A DNA stretch of 13,798 bases from Thermoflexus sp. (GTDB taxonomy: Bacteria; Chloroflexota; Anaerolineae; Thermoflexales; Thermoflexaceae): the NCBI GenBank assembly GCA_017743605.1, contig JAGHYO010000040.1, positions 1-13,798 on the forward strand, written 5' to 3'. Position 1 is the first letter of the stretch. Every line of letters starts with the position of its first letter. The notes under the pieces were generated by a model. The model saw only the letters and a program-made list of their open reading frames with translations. It was not told the DNA's origin and ran no database searches. This document shows, piece after piece, positions 1-6,572 of this stretch. The position numbers and the translations under genes were made by a program.

Positions 1-1273
1 CAGCGCCCAGAGCGTTGAAGACCCGCGCGGCGATCCCCGGCGTCGCCCGCAGGCCAGCTCCCACCACGGCGATGATGGCCACCCGATCCATCGCCCAAAT
101 GTCCTCGATGTCCCGTCGGGCCATCTCCCGTTCGAAGGCCGCCCGCAACGCGTGCACCACCCGGGCAGCGGCTGGGGAGGGGATCACGAAGCAGATGTTC
201 TGCTCTGAGGAGGACTGGGAGATCATGAGGATGCTCACCCCTAGCTCGGCCACAGCGGCGAAGGCTCGGGCAGCCACCCCCGGCACGCCCAGCATCCCTC
301 GCCCTTCCACGGTGATCAAGCTCATGTTCTTGATCAAGGTGACCGCCTTCACTTGGCCGTTGCCCCGGGGCTCCGAGACGATGTAGGTGCCAGGGTGCTG
401 AGGGTTGAAGGTGTTTAGGATCCGCACGGGGATGCGGCGGTCGATGCACGGGAGAAGCGTACGGGGGTGGAGGACCTTCGCGCCGAAATACGCCATCTCC
501 GCCGCCTCAGTGTAGGAGAGCTCCGGGATGGTGCGGGCGCTGGGGACGACCTTGGGGTCCGCGCTCATCACCCCGTCCACATCCGTCCAGATCCAGACGG
601 ATTCCGCGTCCAGGGCGTAGCCCAGGATGGTGGCGGAGAAGTCAGAGCCGCCGCGGCCCAGAGTGGTGGGGCGGCCCTCCCGGGTGGCGCCGATGAAGCC
701 GGTCACTACTGGGACGACCCCGGCCTCCACGAGCGGGAGGAGCGCCGCTCGCGCGCGGGTTCGCGTCTCTTCTAAGTTGGGGGAGGCTTCCCCGAAATGA
801 TCGTCGGTAATCAAGAAGGCATCCGCATCCACGGCGCGGGCGGGGATGCCCCGGGCCCGCAGGACCGCCGCCAGCAGGCGAGCGCTCCAGCGCTCCCCCA
901 TCCCCGCCAGCAAATCGGCCACGGAGGGGGAGAGCTCCCGCAGGGCCGTTACGGCCTGCGCTAGCTGCTCTACCCGGTCGAACCCCTGTTTGAGCTCCTC
1001 GCAGAGGGCCCGGGCTTCCTCCTCCGGCAACCCCAGATCGTCCACAGTCGCTCGATGGCGCTCCCGGAGGGCCTCGAGGGTTCGCTGCCATTCCGGATCT
1101 CCTTCCCGGGCTTGCTGGCTCATCCGGATGAGGGCGTCGGTCACCCCGGCCATGGCCGAGACCACTACGACCAGAAGAGGGTGAGTGGTCCGCTGGCGCG
1201 CGATCAGGTCGGCCACATGGCGCAGGCGCGCTGCATCGCCTACAGAAGTCCCGCCGAACTTCATTACCCGCAT
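1..1273 (-). CDS. lysC: Aspartate kinase, ThrA/LysC type (C-terminus beyond window)
   Basis: Phosphorylates aspartate to 4-aspartyl phosphate, the first step to lysine, threonine and methionine (EC 2.7.2.4). Translating the minus strand from ATG 1273 gives 424 residues without a stop up to the window edge. Visible motifs are KFGGTSVG at residues 5-12, VVSAMAGVTD at 37-46, GFIGATREG followed by TTLGRGGSDFSA near 203-213, and WTDVDGVMSADP. Then comes a C-terminal ACT region: one ACT unit from about residue 309 (VKAVTLIKNMSLITVEG, SQSSSEQNICFVI) and a second starting near 395. The start is fixed by GGAGG five bases upstream; the alternative ATG at 1264 is too far from it. The gene lies behind the attenuator at 1324-1496. 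Because the end is missing, this may be a monofunctional kinase of about 450-470 residues or the N-terminus of a kinase/homoserine dehydrogenase fusion. The family call is firm; the symbol is less so. Confidence 0.95.
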   Translation of the reverse strand, partial: MRVMKFGGTSVGDAARLRHVADLIARQRTTHPLLVVVVSAMAGVTDALIRMSQQAREGDPEWQRTLEALRERHRATVDDLGLPEEEARALCEELKQGFDRVEQLAQAVTALRELSPSVADLLAGMGERWSARLLAAVLRARGIPARAVDADAFLITDDHFGEASPNLEETRTRARAALLPLVEAGVVPVVTGFIGATREGRPTTLGRGGSDFSATILGYALDAESVWIWTDVDGVMSADPKVVPSARTIPELSYTEAAEMAYFGAKVLHPRTLLPCIDRRIPVRILNTFNPQHPGTYIVSEPRGNGQVKAVTLIKNMSLITVEGRGMLGVPGVAARAFAAVAELGVSILMISQSSSEQNICFVIPSPAAARVVHALRAAFEREMARRDIEDIWAMDRVAIIAVVGAGLRATPGIAARVFNALGA

Positions 1274-1323
1274 GGTCGCCTCCTCGGTGCAGGGTAGGGG
1301 CCCAGCTCCCGCTGCGCCTCGGG

Positions 1324-1361
1324 AAAAGCAACCCCCCGGCCTGCCTTCGGGCCGGGGGGTT
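1324..1361 (-). terminator. Attenuator terminator before aspartate kinase
   Basis: Read on the minus strand, AACCCCCCGGCC (1361-1350) and GGCCGGGGGGTT (1341-1330) form a perfect 12-bp stem with an 8-base loop. GC and then TTTT (1327-1324) follow. It sits between the leader peptide stop (1392) and the kinase start (1273), so it can only act as a conditional terminator inside the kinase transcript. Its 5' arm is also complementary to a stretch inside the leader peptide gene. Confidence 0.9.
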
Positions 1362-1483
1362 AGGATGTGCATCAAAGTTGAGGTCAGCCGTTTATCCTAC
1401 GAAAGACCGGACATCCCCCCGGCTGCTTGGAAGACCGGTGGTCATCATCCCGGTCATAGTCGTTGTCATCGAGGGGATGCCCG
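1330..1483 (-). promoter_or_regulatory. Ribosome-mediated transcription attenuator (alternative RNA folds)
   Basis: Three competing helices can be drawn on the minus-strand RNA. Helix 1:2 pairs 1483-1470 with 1421-1408: 14 contiguous pairs, two of them G-U. Helix 2:3 pairs GCCGGGGGG (1423-1415) with CCCCCCGGC (1359-1351): nine G-C pairs. Helix 3:4 is the terminator, 1361-1350 with 1341-1330. Segment 1 ends at 1470, one base before the Thr/Met codon run begins at 1469. A ribosome stalled in that run would cover segment 1, free segment 2 to trap the terminator's 5' arm, and allow read-through. A ribosome that does not stall would let 1:2 and 3:4 form. This is the logic known for the trp and thr operons; its use here is inferred from sequence alone. 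Confidence 0.85.
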
Positions 1484-1496
1484 TCCGCTTCGACAT
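1392..1496 (-). CDS. Thr/Met-rich leader peptide of aspartate kinase
   Basis: A 34-codon ORF that starts at ATG 1496 and stops at TAA 1394-1392. GGGAGGA (1511-1505) lies eight bases before the start. Residues 10-20 read MTTTMTGMMTT, so ten of eleven are threonine or methionine, both end products of the pathway controlled by the downstream kinase. The first six Thr codons of the run use all four synonyms (ACA, ACG, ACT, then ACC). The flanks, MSKRTGIPS and GLPSSRGDVRSFVG, look unremarkable. The gene lies between a good promoter (1535-1562) and a terminator (1324-1361), the position of E. coli thrL, whose peptide is Thr/Ile-rich. Its likely role is cis-acting: ribosome progress through the run reports charged tRNA-Thr and tRNA-Met. 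No trans function is suggested. Confidence 0.88.
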   Translation of the reverse strand: MSKRTGIPSMTTTMTGMMTTGLPSSRGDVRSFVG

Positions 1497-1534
1497 CGTT
1501 TCGCTCCTCCCATGATCTTACGGGGTTGCCTTTT

Positions 1535-1562
1535 ATTGTATGCGCATCCCTCGATCTGTCAA
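1535..1562 (-). promoter_or_regulatory. Sigma-70-type promoter of the aspartate kinase leader
   Basis: On the minus strand a consensus -35 TTGACA (1562-1557) is followed by 16 bases and a -10 TACAAT (1540-1535), one mismatch from TATAAT. Initiation is expected near 1528, giving a leader of about 255 bases before the kinase start and about 30 bases before the leader peptide start. Confidence 0.8.
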
Positions 1563-1790
1563 CTCGCCGGGCGATGGCTTCTGCGCAGATGGCTTTGATG
1601 TCCCGCGTTCACCTCGCTTGCAGACTGCGGATGCGATCCCCGATGAACCGGTGGGCGCCCCGCTCGCCATCCTTCCCAGTAGGATGCGCGTATCAGAGAC
1701 CAAAGGAACCCGGTGAGTGGAGGGGGCGCAATGCGTTGCTGGAGGCGATAGGTTCAATCGCTAGCGATAGAGGGGTGGGAGCGGCCCGGC
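1563..1790. other. Intergenic stretch without a recognisable gene
   Basis: Between the aspartate kinase promoter and the membrane protein remnant I find no ORF with a ribosome binding site and convincing protein sequence. Short open stretches on both strands run into the promoter or the remnant and have low-complexity composition. The stretch may include more of the decayed gene to its right. Confidence 0.5.
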
Positions 1791-2250
1791 CAGCGAAGAT
1801 CGTTCCCTGTCGGGCGGGGATCCGGGGCAGGTTGGCGAGCGGCGGCGTGATGGTGGGGGTCGCTCTGGCTTACGAGCGGCTCTCCGGCCGCGGGATCTGG
1901 TTCCCGATCAACCTGATCGGCGCAGCGCTGGTGCGCGAGCTGCAGGGGCTCCCCCGGCGCTCCGAGCCGGGCTGCTCATCCGCGGGCTGCTCTCCGCGTT
2001 GCTAAGAGCGCTTTATGGGCTCATCCTGCCCACCCTACCTGGATCCCCTCTGGCGTGGGCGGTGATCGTTGGGCCTCTCCTTTGGCTAGCGACTATCCTC
2101 GTGATCCTTCCCATCTTCAAACCGGTTATGGCCTGCTACGTGAGCTAGACTTCCTTTTCTTTGGACCATATCACCCGCGGCACGACTATGGAGTTCATCG
2201 TGGCGCGCGCCGCTCGACGCCCGGGAGGATCGCGCGGATCTGAGCCATAG
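1791..2250 (+). pseudogene. Decayed multi-pass membrane protein gene
   Basis: Two reading frames on the plus strand together give one plausible membrane protein. The first frame, roughly 1791-1951, encodes GGVMVGVALAYERLSGRG and then IWFPINLIGAALVREL. Near the C-run at 1951-1955 the sense continues in another frame: ALRAGLLIRGLLSALL, ALYGLILPTLPGSPLAWAV, IVGPLLWLATILVILPIF. That frame hits TAG at 2146-2148, where TGG (Trp) would fit, and continues through DHITRGTTMEFIVARAARR to TAG at 2248-2250. A frameshift plus a nonsense codon, and no clear start, mark it as broken. The pattern recalls small hydrophobic proteins I associate with Chloroflexota, with GRGIW.P.NL and P.LPG.P..W motifs. I cannot name the family, and the function is unknown. 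Confidence 0.65.
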
Positions 2251-2278
2251 GAGCAGGCCATTTTCTCCCGCTTTTCTC

Positions 2279-2327
2279 AAAAATGCATGCGGCCCGGTCT
2301 CGGTTTGGGGTCCGAGCCAGGCCGCAT
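2279..2327 (-). terminator. Terminator of the rsmB-end operon
   Basis: On the minus strand, ATGCGGCC (2327-2320) pairs with GGCCGCAT (2294-2287). The stem continues inward with one mismatch and one bulge to CTCGG/CCGAG around a seven-base loop, about 17 pairs in all. GCA and then TTTTT (2283-2279) follow. It lies about 130 bases beyond the rsmB stop and is the first T-tailed hairpin I see downstream of the minus-strand cluster. Confidence 0.75.
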
Positions 2328-2457
2328 TAGGAAAGGAGGGGCCAGGGCAGGCGAACGCCACTGGAGTGAGCGGCGATGGCACTGTTTGCGTCTCCATCAT
2401 CCTAGATTCTCCCTTCCCAAAGTAGTGATCAATGTCACAATTTCTCTGTGAGGGGGA
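2328..2457. other. Spacer between rsmB stop and its terminator
   Basis: This stretch should be the 3' untranslated part of the rsmB transcript. AAAGGAGGGG on the plus strand near 2332-2341 precedes only a very short GTG frame with no recognisable product. I see nothing else in it. Confidence 0.4.
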
Positions 2458-3843
2458 TCATCCAAATCCGTCTGGTGGGGCGGGGAGTTTCTCCAAGATG
2501 GCCCCGAAGGCCCCGTCCATGTGGTGAACATGGGGGAGGACCCGGTAAAAGCCCTCGGCGTCCACAAAGGAACTGGGGATCTTCCCTTGGGCGGAGATGA
2601 GGCGGAACTCCGGGTGGTCCCACAGGAAGGCTTGGATTTGTTGTTCGTTCTCCTCCGGCTCCAAGGAGCAAGTGCTGTAGACAATGCGCCCGCTGGGGCG
2701 GAGCATCCAAGCGGCCGATTCCAGCAAGGCCCGCTGCACCGCCGCTAAGCTGATCAGGTCCGACTCCTTTTTGTGCCATCGCGCGTCGCTACGCCGGGCC
2801 AGCACGCCAGTCCCTAGACAAGGGGCGTCGATCAGGATGCGGTCCGCCCATTCCGGGAGGAAGGGCCTCCGCCCGTCCGCCTGGACCACCCGGATGATGC
2901 TGAACCCCATCCGGAGGGCGTGCTCCCGCAGCCGCCGCAGACGGCCGAAGTGGGCGTCCGCCGCGATCAGCCAGCCGTGATCCCCCATGCCTTCCGCGAT
3001 GGCCGTGGTTTTCCCCCCAGGGGCCGCGCAGAGGTCCAGGACCCGCAGGCCGGGCCGCAGGTCCATCAGGTAGGGCACCATGGCCGCCGACTCATCCTGG
3101 GCGATGACTTTGCCCTCCTGATAAGGGGGCCACATCGTGAGATCAAGCCCTCCTTCCACTAAGACAGTGTAGGGGTGATAGGCTCCCGGGCGGGCCTGCA
3201 GGCCCCGCGCCGCTAAGTCGGCGAGGATCTCCTCGCGGGTGGCCCGCAGGCGGTTGACCCGCAGGCTCAACGGCCGCGGGGTGTTGTGGAAGCGACAGAG
3301 AGCGCGCGCGCCCTCCACCCCGTAGCGGGCGATCCACCGGCGCACCAGCCATTCCGGATACGAGTAGCGCACCGTCAGGTGGGCCACCGGATCCTCCGCA
3401 GGGGGAGGGAAGGGAGCAGCAGGCCGTCCCTGTTCCAGCCGCGCAGAGATGCGACGCAGCACGGCGTTCACCAGGGCAGCGGCCCCCTCCCCCGCCAGGG
3501 CCCGGGTCACCTCCACCGTCTCGTGGACCGCCGCCCAGCGCGGGATGCGATCCAGGAACATCAGCTGATAGAGTCCCATCCGCAGGGCGTTCCGCGTCCA
3601 GGGGTCCAGCCGCTCCGGGCCGCCCCGCACATAGCGGGCCAGCACCCAGTCGAGGGTCTTCCGCCAGATCGTCACGCCGTCCACCAGGGTGGTGAGGAGG
3701 TCCTGATCCCGGGGGGAGAGCGCCACCTCCCGGCGGAGCGCCTGGAGCACGTAATCGGCGTAGGCAGCCTGCGTCTCGATGCGATGGAGCGCCCGCAGGG
3801 CGTGATAGCGCGCTGGCGATCGGACGGGTGTTTTCGAGGGCAC
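2458..3843 (-). CDS. rsmB: 16S rRNA (cytosine-C5)-methyltransferase RsmB-like
   Basis: Methylates a cytosine of 16S rRNA (C967 in E. coli) from S-adenosylmethionine, in the cytoplasm. The 461-residue product has a NusB-like N-terminal RNA-binding region (about residues 10-145, with LVNAVLRR) and a C-terminal Rossmann methyltransferase domain. The latter carries CAAPGGKT at 272-279, DAPCLGTG with Cys342, and YSTCSLEPEEN with Cys392. The two cysteines are the TC/PC pair of the NOL1/NOP2/Sun family. I chose GTG 3843 because GGAGG stands seven bases upstream and the 33-residue extension to ATG 3942 would overlap the mevalonate kinase gene. The gene starts 22 bases after the mevalonate kinase stop, so it is probably co-transcribed and last in the operon. 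Family assignment is firm; the exact target base is by homology. Confidence 0.93.
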   Translation of the reverse strand: MPSKTPVRSPARYHALRALHRIETQAAYADYVLQALRREVALSPRDQDLLTTLVDGVTIWRKTLDWVLARYVRGGPERLDPWTRNALRMGLYQLMFLDRIPRWAAVHETVEVTRALAGEGAAALVNAVLRRISARLEQGRPAAPFPPPAEDPVAHLTVRYSYPEWLVRRWIARYGVEGARALCRFHNTPRPLSLRVNRLRATREEILADLAARGLQARPGAYHPYTVLVEGGLDLTMWPPYQEGKVIAQDESAAMVPYLMDLRPGLRVLDLCAAPGGKTTAIAEGMGDHGWLIAADAHFGRLRRLREHALRMGFSIIRVVQADGRRPFLPEWADRILIDAPCLGTGVLARRSDARWHKKESDLISLAAVQRALLESAAWMLRPSGRIVYSTCSLEPEENEQQIQAFLWDHPEFRLISAQGKIPSSFVDAEGFYRVLPHVHHMDGAFGAILEKLPAPPDGFG

Positions 3844-3865
3844 CTCTCGACCTCCGGGATCCGGG

Positions 3866-4816
3866 TTAATCCGCCCGCACTTCGGTCGCGAAGGCCGCTC
3901 GCGCGCCGGCGGCACGGAGGGCGCAGGCGACAGCCTCCACATCTTCTGGACGTACTAAGGCGATCACGTTCCCACCTCGTCCCCCGCCAGTGAGCTTCGC
4001 CCCCAGCGCCCCTGCCATCCGGGCGGCTTCGACCAGATGATCCAGAAGGGGCGAGGAGACGCCCAGCTCCTGCAGGATCCGATGGTTGGCGTCCAGGAGA
4101 GGCCCCAGGGTTTCGATGGCCCCGGCCTGCAGGCATGCCTCCGCCTCCTGAACCAAACCCGCGATGGCGTCGAACAGGGCCTCGTAGCGGGCCGGTTCCC
4201 GCTCCCAGCCCGCGCGGACCGCAGCTACGGTCTCCCGAGTGGGGCTGGGGACCCCGGAATCGGCGATCACCAGGGTGAACGGGCGGGCGATCCGCAGGAG
4301 CACGGGAGGCCGGCTTCGAACGAAGCGGATGGGGCGCTCATAGGCGATCACCGTGTTGTCAATCCCGCTGGGGGTGCCGTGGTGCAGCTTCTCGATCTCG
4401 TAGACCAGGGCGGACACGATCTCCGGCTCCGGCGTCCGGTCGGCCCAGCGGAAAAGGGCCCGCACCAGCGCGGCGGAGGCCGCCGCGCTGCTGCCGAGCC
4501 CTCCGGCGATGGGGAGCTCGGAGCGCAGAACAAGCCGGAGGTCCGGCTCCGGGAGCCCGAGATGCTCCAGAGCCAGACGAACCGTCCGGGCCAGGGGGTG
4601 ATCCGGCGCCTCGGAGAGCCGGAGCCTTTCCCCGGTGTCCGGCGCTTCGATCCAGCAGCCGGCCCCAGGTGGAAGGGGCTCCGCCCGCGCCCGGGCCCGT
4701 CGCCCGCACACCGGCGCTGCGAGGGCCGGGCGGCCGTAGACCACCGCATGCTCCCCCAGCAGGATCACTTTGCCGCAGGCGGAAGCCTCTACGGGAAGGC
4801 GGATCTCTGCCATCAT
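3866..4816 (-). CDS. mvk: Mevalonate kinase (GHMP family)
   Basis: Phosphorylates mevalonate to mevalonate-5-phosphate with ATP (EC 2.7.1.36), feeding isopentenyl diphosphate synthesis. The 316-residue protein shows the GHMP signatures in order. KVILLGEHAVVYGRPA is at 16-31, PIAGGLGSSAAASAA at 102-116 is the ATP-binding loop, HHGTPSGIDN at 145-154 contains the expected catalytic Asp153, and KLTGGGRGGN at 275-284 is the third motif. HHGTPSGID favours mevalonate kinase over galactokinase or homoserine kinase. ATG codons at 4816 and 4813 are adjacent; the fkbM stop codon TGA lies within this pair, so the genes are translationally coupled. No other mevalonate-pathway gene is in the window. A phosphomevalonate kinase of the same superfamily is the main alternative. 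Confidence 0.9.
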   Translation of the reverse strand: MMAEIRLPVEASACGKVILLGEHAVVYGRPALAAPVCGRRARARAEPLPPGAGCWIEAPDTGERLRLSEAPDHPLARTVRLALEHLGLPEPDLRLVLRSELPIAGGLGSSAAASAALVRALFRWADRTPEPEIVSALVYEIEKLHHGTPSGIDNTVIAYERPIRFVRSRPPVLLRIARPFTLVIADSGVPSPTRETVAAVRAGWEREPARYEALFDAIAGLVQEAEACLQAGAIETLGPLLDANHRILQELGVSSPLLDHLVEAARMAGALGAKLTGGGRGGNVIALVRPEDVEAVACALRAAGARAAFATEVRAD

Positions 4817-5649
4817 GGACCGGCAACCCTTTCCGCAGCGAGGAAATACTCCGTCCGTCGATCGCGAATGCGGAAGACTCTGAATCCCAGGCTTTGCAAA
4901 AAGTGCTCCACGGATCCAGACATGCCATGTCGGACCAGATAGTCCGCATGCACCTCACAAATCAGGGCGCTCACGTGATGGCGCAAGGTCTCCCGCATTC
5001 CCCACAGCACATGAAGCTCATGGCCCTCCACATCGATCTTGATCACGTCCGGCGCCGGGATCCCGGAAGCCACAAGGCTGTCCCCCGGGACCGTTCGAAC
5101 GTTCAGGGCGGATCGAGGGCTGTCGGTGATGTGCCCCATCATGAACGATCGTTGCCCGCCCCGGACATCGAAGGGGGCCATGCCATGTCGATCGGAGAGC
5201 GCCAGCGTCATAACCTGGATATGATCTTCGCACCGGTTAAGCCGGGCGTTCTCCTGGATCCGTTGGGCATTGGCCTCATACGGTTCGAAGGCGATGACCT
5301 TGCAACCGAGGCGGGCGGCGAGCATTGCATAAAGGCCGTGATAGGCTCCCACATCCCAGAACACATCTCCTCCATACAGGCGGTTCGCCAGATATCGCAG
5401 GCATTCATTCTCGGTTTGAAAGGTCTGGATCAAATGGAGAGCCCCCGAGTAGGATTGAATATGGAAGAGGAGAGCGGCTTTGCCAACCCTCAAGCGTTGC
5501 TGTCCGCGGATTGCGGCGAGTATGGAGATCGCTCTTCGATAGGGAAACCAGAAGGCCTCCCGGGCGAAGCCGCGAAGCCCTTCCATCTGGAAAACCTCTC
5601 GTGCTTTTGTGAGTTTGTCGCCCATCCGGTCTTGTCCCAGATCACGCAT
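4813..5649 (-). CDS. FkbM family SAM-dependent methyltransferase
   Basis: A probable O-methyltransferase of the FkbM family, whose members act on sugars of polysaccharides, glycolipids or natural products; the substrate cannot be told. With the start at 5649 it has 278 residues. The SAM-binding motif DVGAYHGLYA begins at 99, AFEP is at 120-123, and the family hallmark PDVIKIDVEGHE is at 200-211. The frame is open to ATG 5706, but those extra 19 codons lie in a repeat unit (5655-5707), so I reject them. ATG 5625 and ATG 5586 (preceded by GAGAGG) are also possible. The gene is visibly poorer in GC than its neighbours: hand-counted 60-base lines give 47-62%, against 77% for a psuG line. That suggests later acquisition. 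It overlaps the mevalonate kinase start by four bases. Confidence 0.85.
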   Translation of the reverse strand: MRDLGQDRMGDKLTKAREVFQMEGLRGFAREAFWFPYRRAISILAAIRGQQRLRVGKAALLFHIQSYSGALHLIQTFQTENECLRYLANRLYGGDVFWDVGAYHGLYAMLAARLGCKVIAFEPYEANAQRIQENARLNRCEDHIQVMTLALSDRHGMAPFDVRGGQRSFMMGHITDSPRSALNVRTVPGDSLVASGIPAPDVIKIDVEGHELHVLWGMRETLRHHVSALICEVHADYLVRHGMSGSVEHFLQSLGFRVFRIRDRRTEYFLAAERVAGP

Positions 5650-5654
5650 TGGCT

Positions 5655-5707
5655 GCCGGGTCTTTCGCCGACGCGAGAAACTTTCTGGTCGGCTGAGGCC
5701 GACCATT
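5655..5707. repeat. Dispersed hairpin repeat, copy A
   Basis: About 53 bases starting GCCGGG, containing CGCCGAC and CTTTCTGG, and ending in an 8-bp hairpin TGGTCGGC-TGAG-GCCGACCA followed by TT. It matches copy B at 5759-5817 end to end, with a few gaps. It lies in the upstream part of the fkbM reading frame and so argues for a downstream fkbM start. Confidence 0.7.
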
Positions 5708-5758
5708 TGGATGAAAGTCTTTTGCGCTGGTTGAAATCGGCCTTCTAAGGCGCTGCAT

Positions 5759-5817
5759 GCCGGGCGTCGGCCTTTGCCGACACGAAAATGCTTTCTGGCC
5801 GGCGCGAGCCGGCCATT
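5759..5817. repeat. Dispersed hairpin repeat, copy B
   Basis: About 59 bases in the same orientation as copy A. It opens GCCGGGC, has an internal hairpin GTCGGC-CTTT-GCCGAC, then CTTTCTGG, and ends in TGGCCGGC-GCGA-GCCGGCCA followed by TT. In the last hairpin a T-A pair of copy A is a C-G pair here, so pairing is preserved. The rest of the 242-base gap between fkbM and the upstream methyltransferase (5650-5891) shows no ORF and no clear promoter or T-tailed terminator on the minus strand. Confidence 0.7.
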
Positions 5818-5891
5818 GCCCGGGGACCTCTGGAGCTTGAATTTATTCGATACCCACGCCAGCCGTTGGCCGAAGGCCTATCCGGTCGAAC

Positions 5892-6554
5892 TCATCCGAC
5901 ACCTTGAACCCGTTGCGCCAGGATTCCGGTGAAGCCGGCCTCCGGGTAAAAGCCCGGACGGCCTTCCTCCTCCCGGATCTGCGAAGCCCCGGGATCCTGG
6001 AAGAGAGTGGAGCGGTAGGCCACGACCCGGAAGCCCGCTTGCGCCAGCCAGCCCTCCAGCTCGGCTCGGGGGTAAAAGCGCGCGATGGAATAAAAGGGAT
6101 GGCCCTGGCGGCCCTTCTCCCGATAGTGTGCGGCCCACGGGCTCTCCGCCAGGATCATCCCCAGCACCAGCCCTCCGTCCGGGCGCAGCACCCGACGGGC
6201 CTCCCGTAGCACCCATAAAGGATCGTCCACGAAACACAGGGTGACCACCAGGAGGATCCCCCCGAAGGCTTCATTCCGGAACGGAAGCCGTTCTCCCACC
6301 GCCTGGGCCACCTGAATCCCCCGAGCGGCGGCCAGCCGGAGCGATTCCCACGCCGGGTCGATCCCGAAGCCGATGCCGAGGGCCTGGGCGAAGCGTCCCG
6401 ATCCGACGCCGACCTCCAGGTAAGGCGGCGGGCGCTGGGCCAGCAACGGCGCCAGCGCCCGAACCTCGGACCGAAAGGCTCCCCGGCCTGCCGGCCCTTC
6501 ATACCAGGCGTCGTAGCGGGCCGCGTAGCGCTCGAACGCCGAAGCGCGCGCCAT
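5892..6554 (-). CDS. Class I SAM-dependent methyltransferase
   Basis: A 220-residue protein of the Methyltransf_11/25 type. It opens AFERYAARYDAWYEGPAG, a common N-terminus of small-molecule methyltransferases. Motif I is LEVGVGSGRFAQALG at 46-60, the acidic residue after strand 2 is Asp66 in GIDPA, and a motif IV/V-like stretch LLVVTLCFVDDP lies near 101-112, followed by LREARRVLRPDGGLVLG. The C-terminal third (HPFYSIARFYPRAELEGWL) resembles the cap region of UbiE/ArsM-like enzymes, but the substrate is unknown. The start ATG 6554 lies 18 bases after the psuG stop, which places it in the same operon. No terminator is visible after it, so transcription may continue into fkbM through the repeat region. 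Confidence 0.85.
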   Translation of the reverse strand: MARASAFERYAARYDAWYEGPAGRGAFRSEVRALAPLLAQRPPPYLEVGVGSGRFAQALGIGFGIDPAWESLRLAAARGIQVAQAVGERLPFRNEAFGGILLVVTLCFVDDPLWVLREARRVLRPDGGLVLGMILAESPWAAHYREKGRQGHPFYSIARFYPRAELEGWLAQAGFRVVAYRSTLFQDPGASQIREEEGRPGFYPEAGFTGILAQRVQGVG

Positions 6555-6572
6555 CGCGAAGCCCTCCGTTCG

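Noticed and set aside
1274..1530. Lysine riboswitch or T-box in the aspartate kinase leader
   Set aside because: The leader of about 255 bases is mostly taken up by a translated small ORF and a terminator. I see no T-box sequence and no lysine-riboswitch layout, and the ORF-based attenuator explains the structure.
1533..1757. A 74-codon minus-strand frame upstream of the aspartate kinase leader
   Set aside because: It overlaps the promoter, has no good ribosome site and has no recognisable sequence.
1463..2005. A 180-codon plus-strand frame as an intact gene
   Set aside because: Its first half covers the antisense of the attenuator and low-complexity sequence. Only the last part looks like protein, and its sense continues in another frame, so I report a pseudogene instead.
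2086..2400. A 104-codon minus-strand frame after rsmB
   Set aside because: It spans the terminator hairpin and the antisense of the membrane protein remnant and has no recognisable sequence.
3844..3942. N-terminal extension of RsmB to ATG 3942
   Set aside because: It would overlap the end of mevalonate kinase, its Pro/Arg-rich sequence is unlike the family, and GTG 3843 has a well-placed GGAGG.
5650..5706. N-terminal extension of the FkbM protein to ATG 5706
   Set aside because: The extra codons lie in a repeat that occurs again 100 bases away, outside the gene.
4669..5748. A 359-codon open frame on the plus strand
   Set aside because: It is antisense to mevalonate kinase and fkbM, which carry convincing motifs; no ribosome site or domain supports it.
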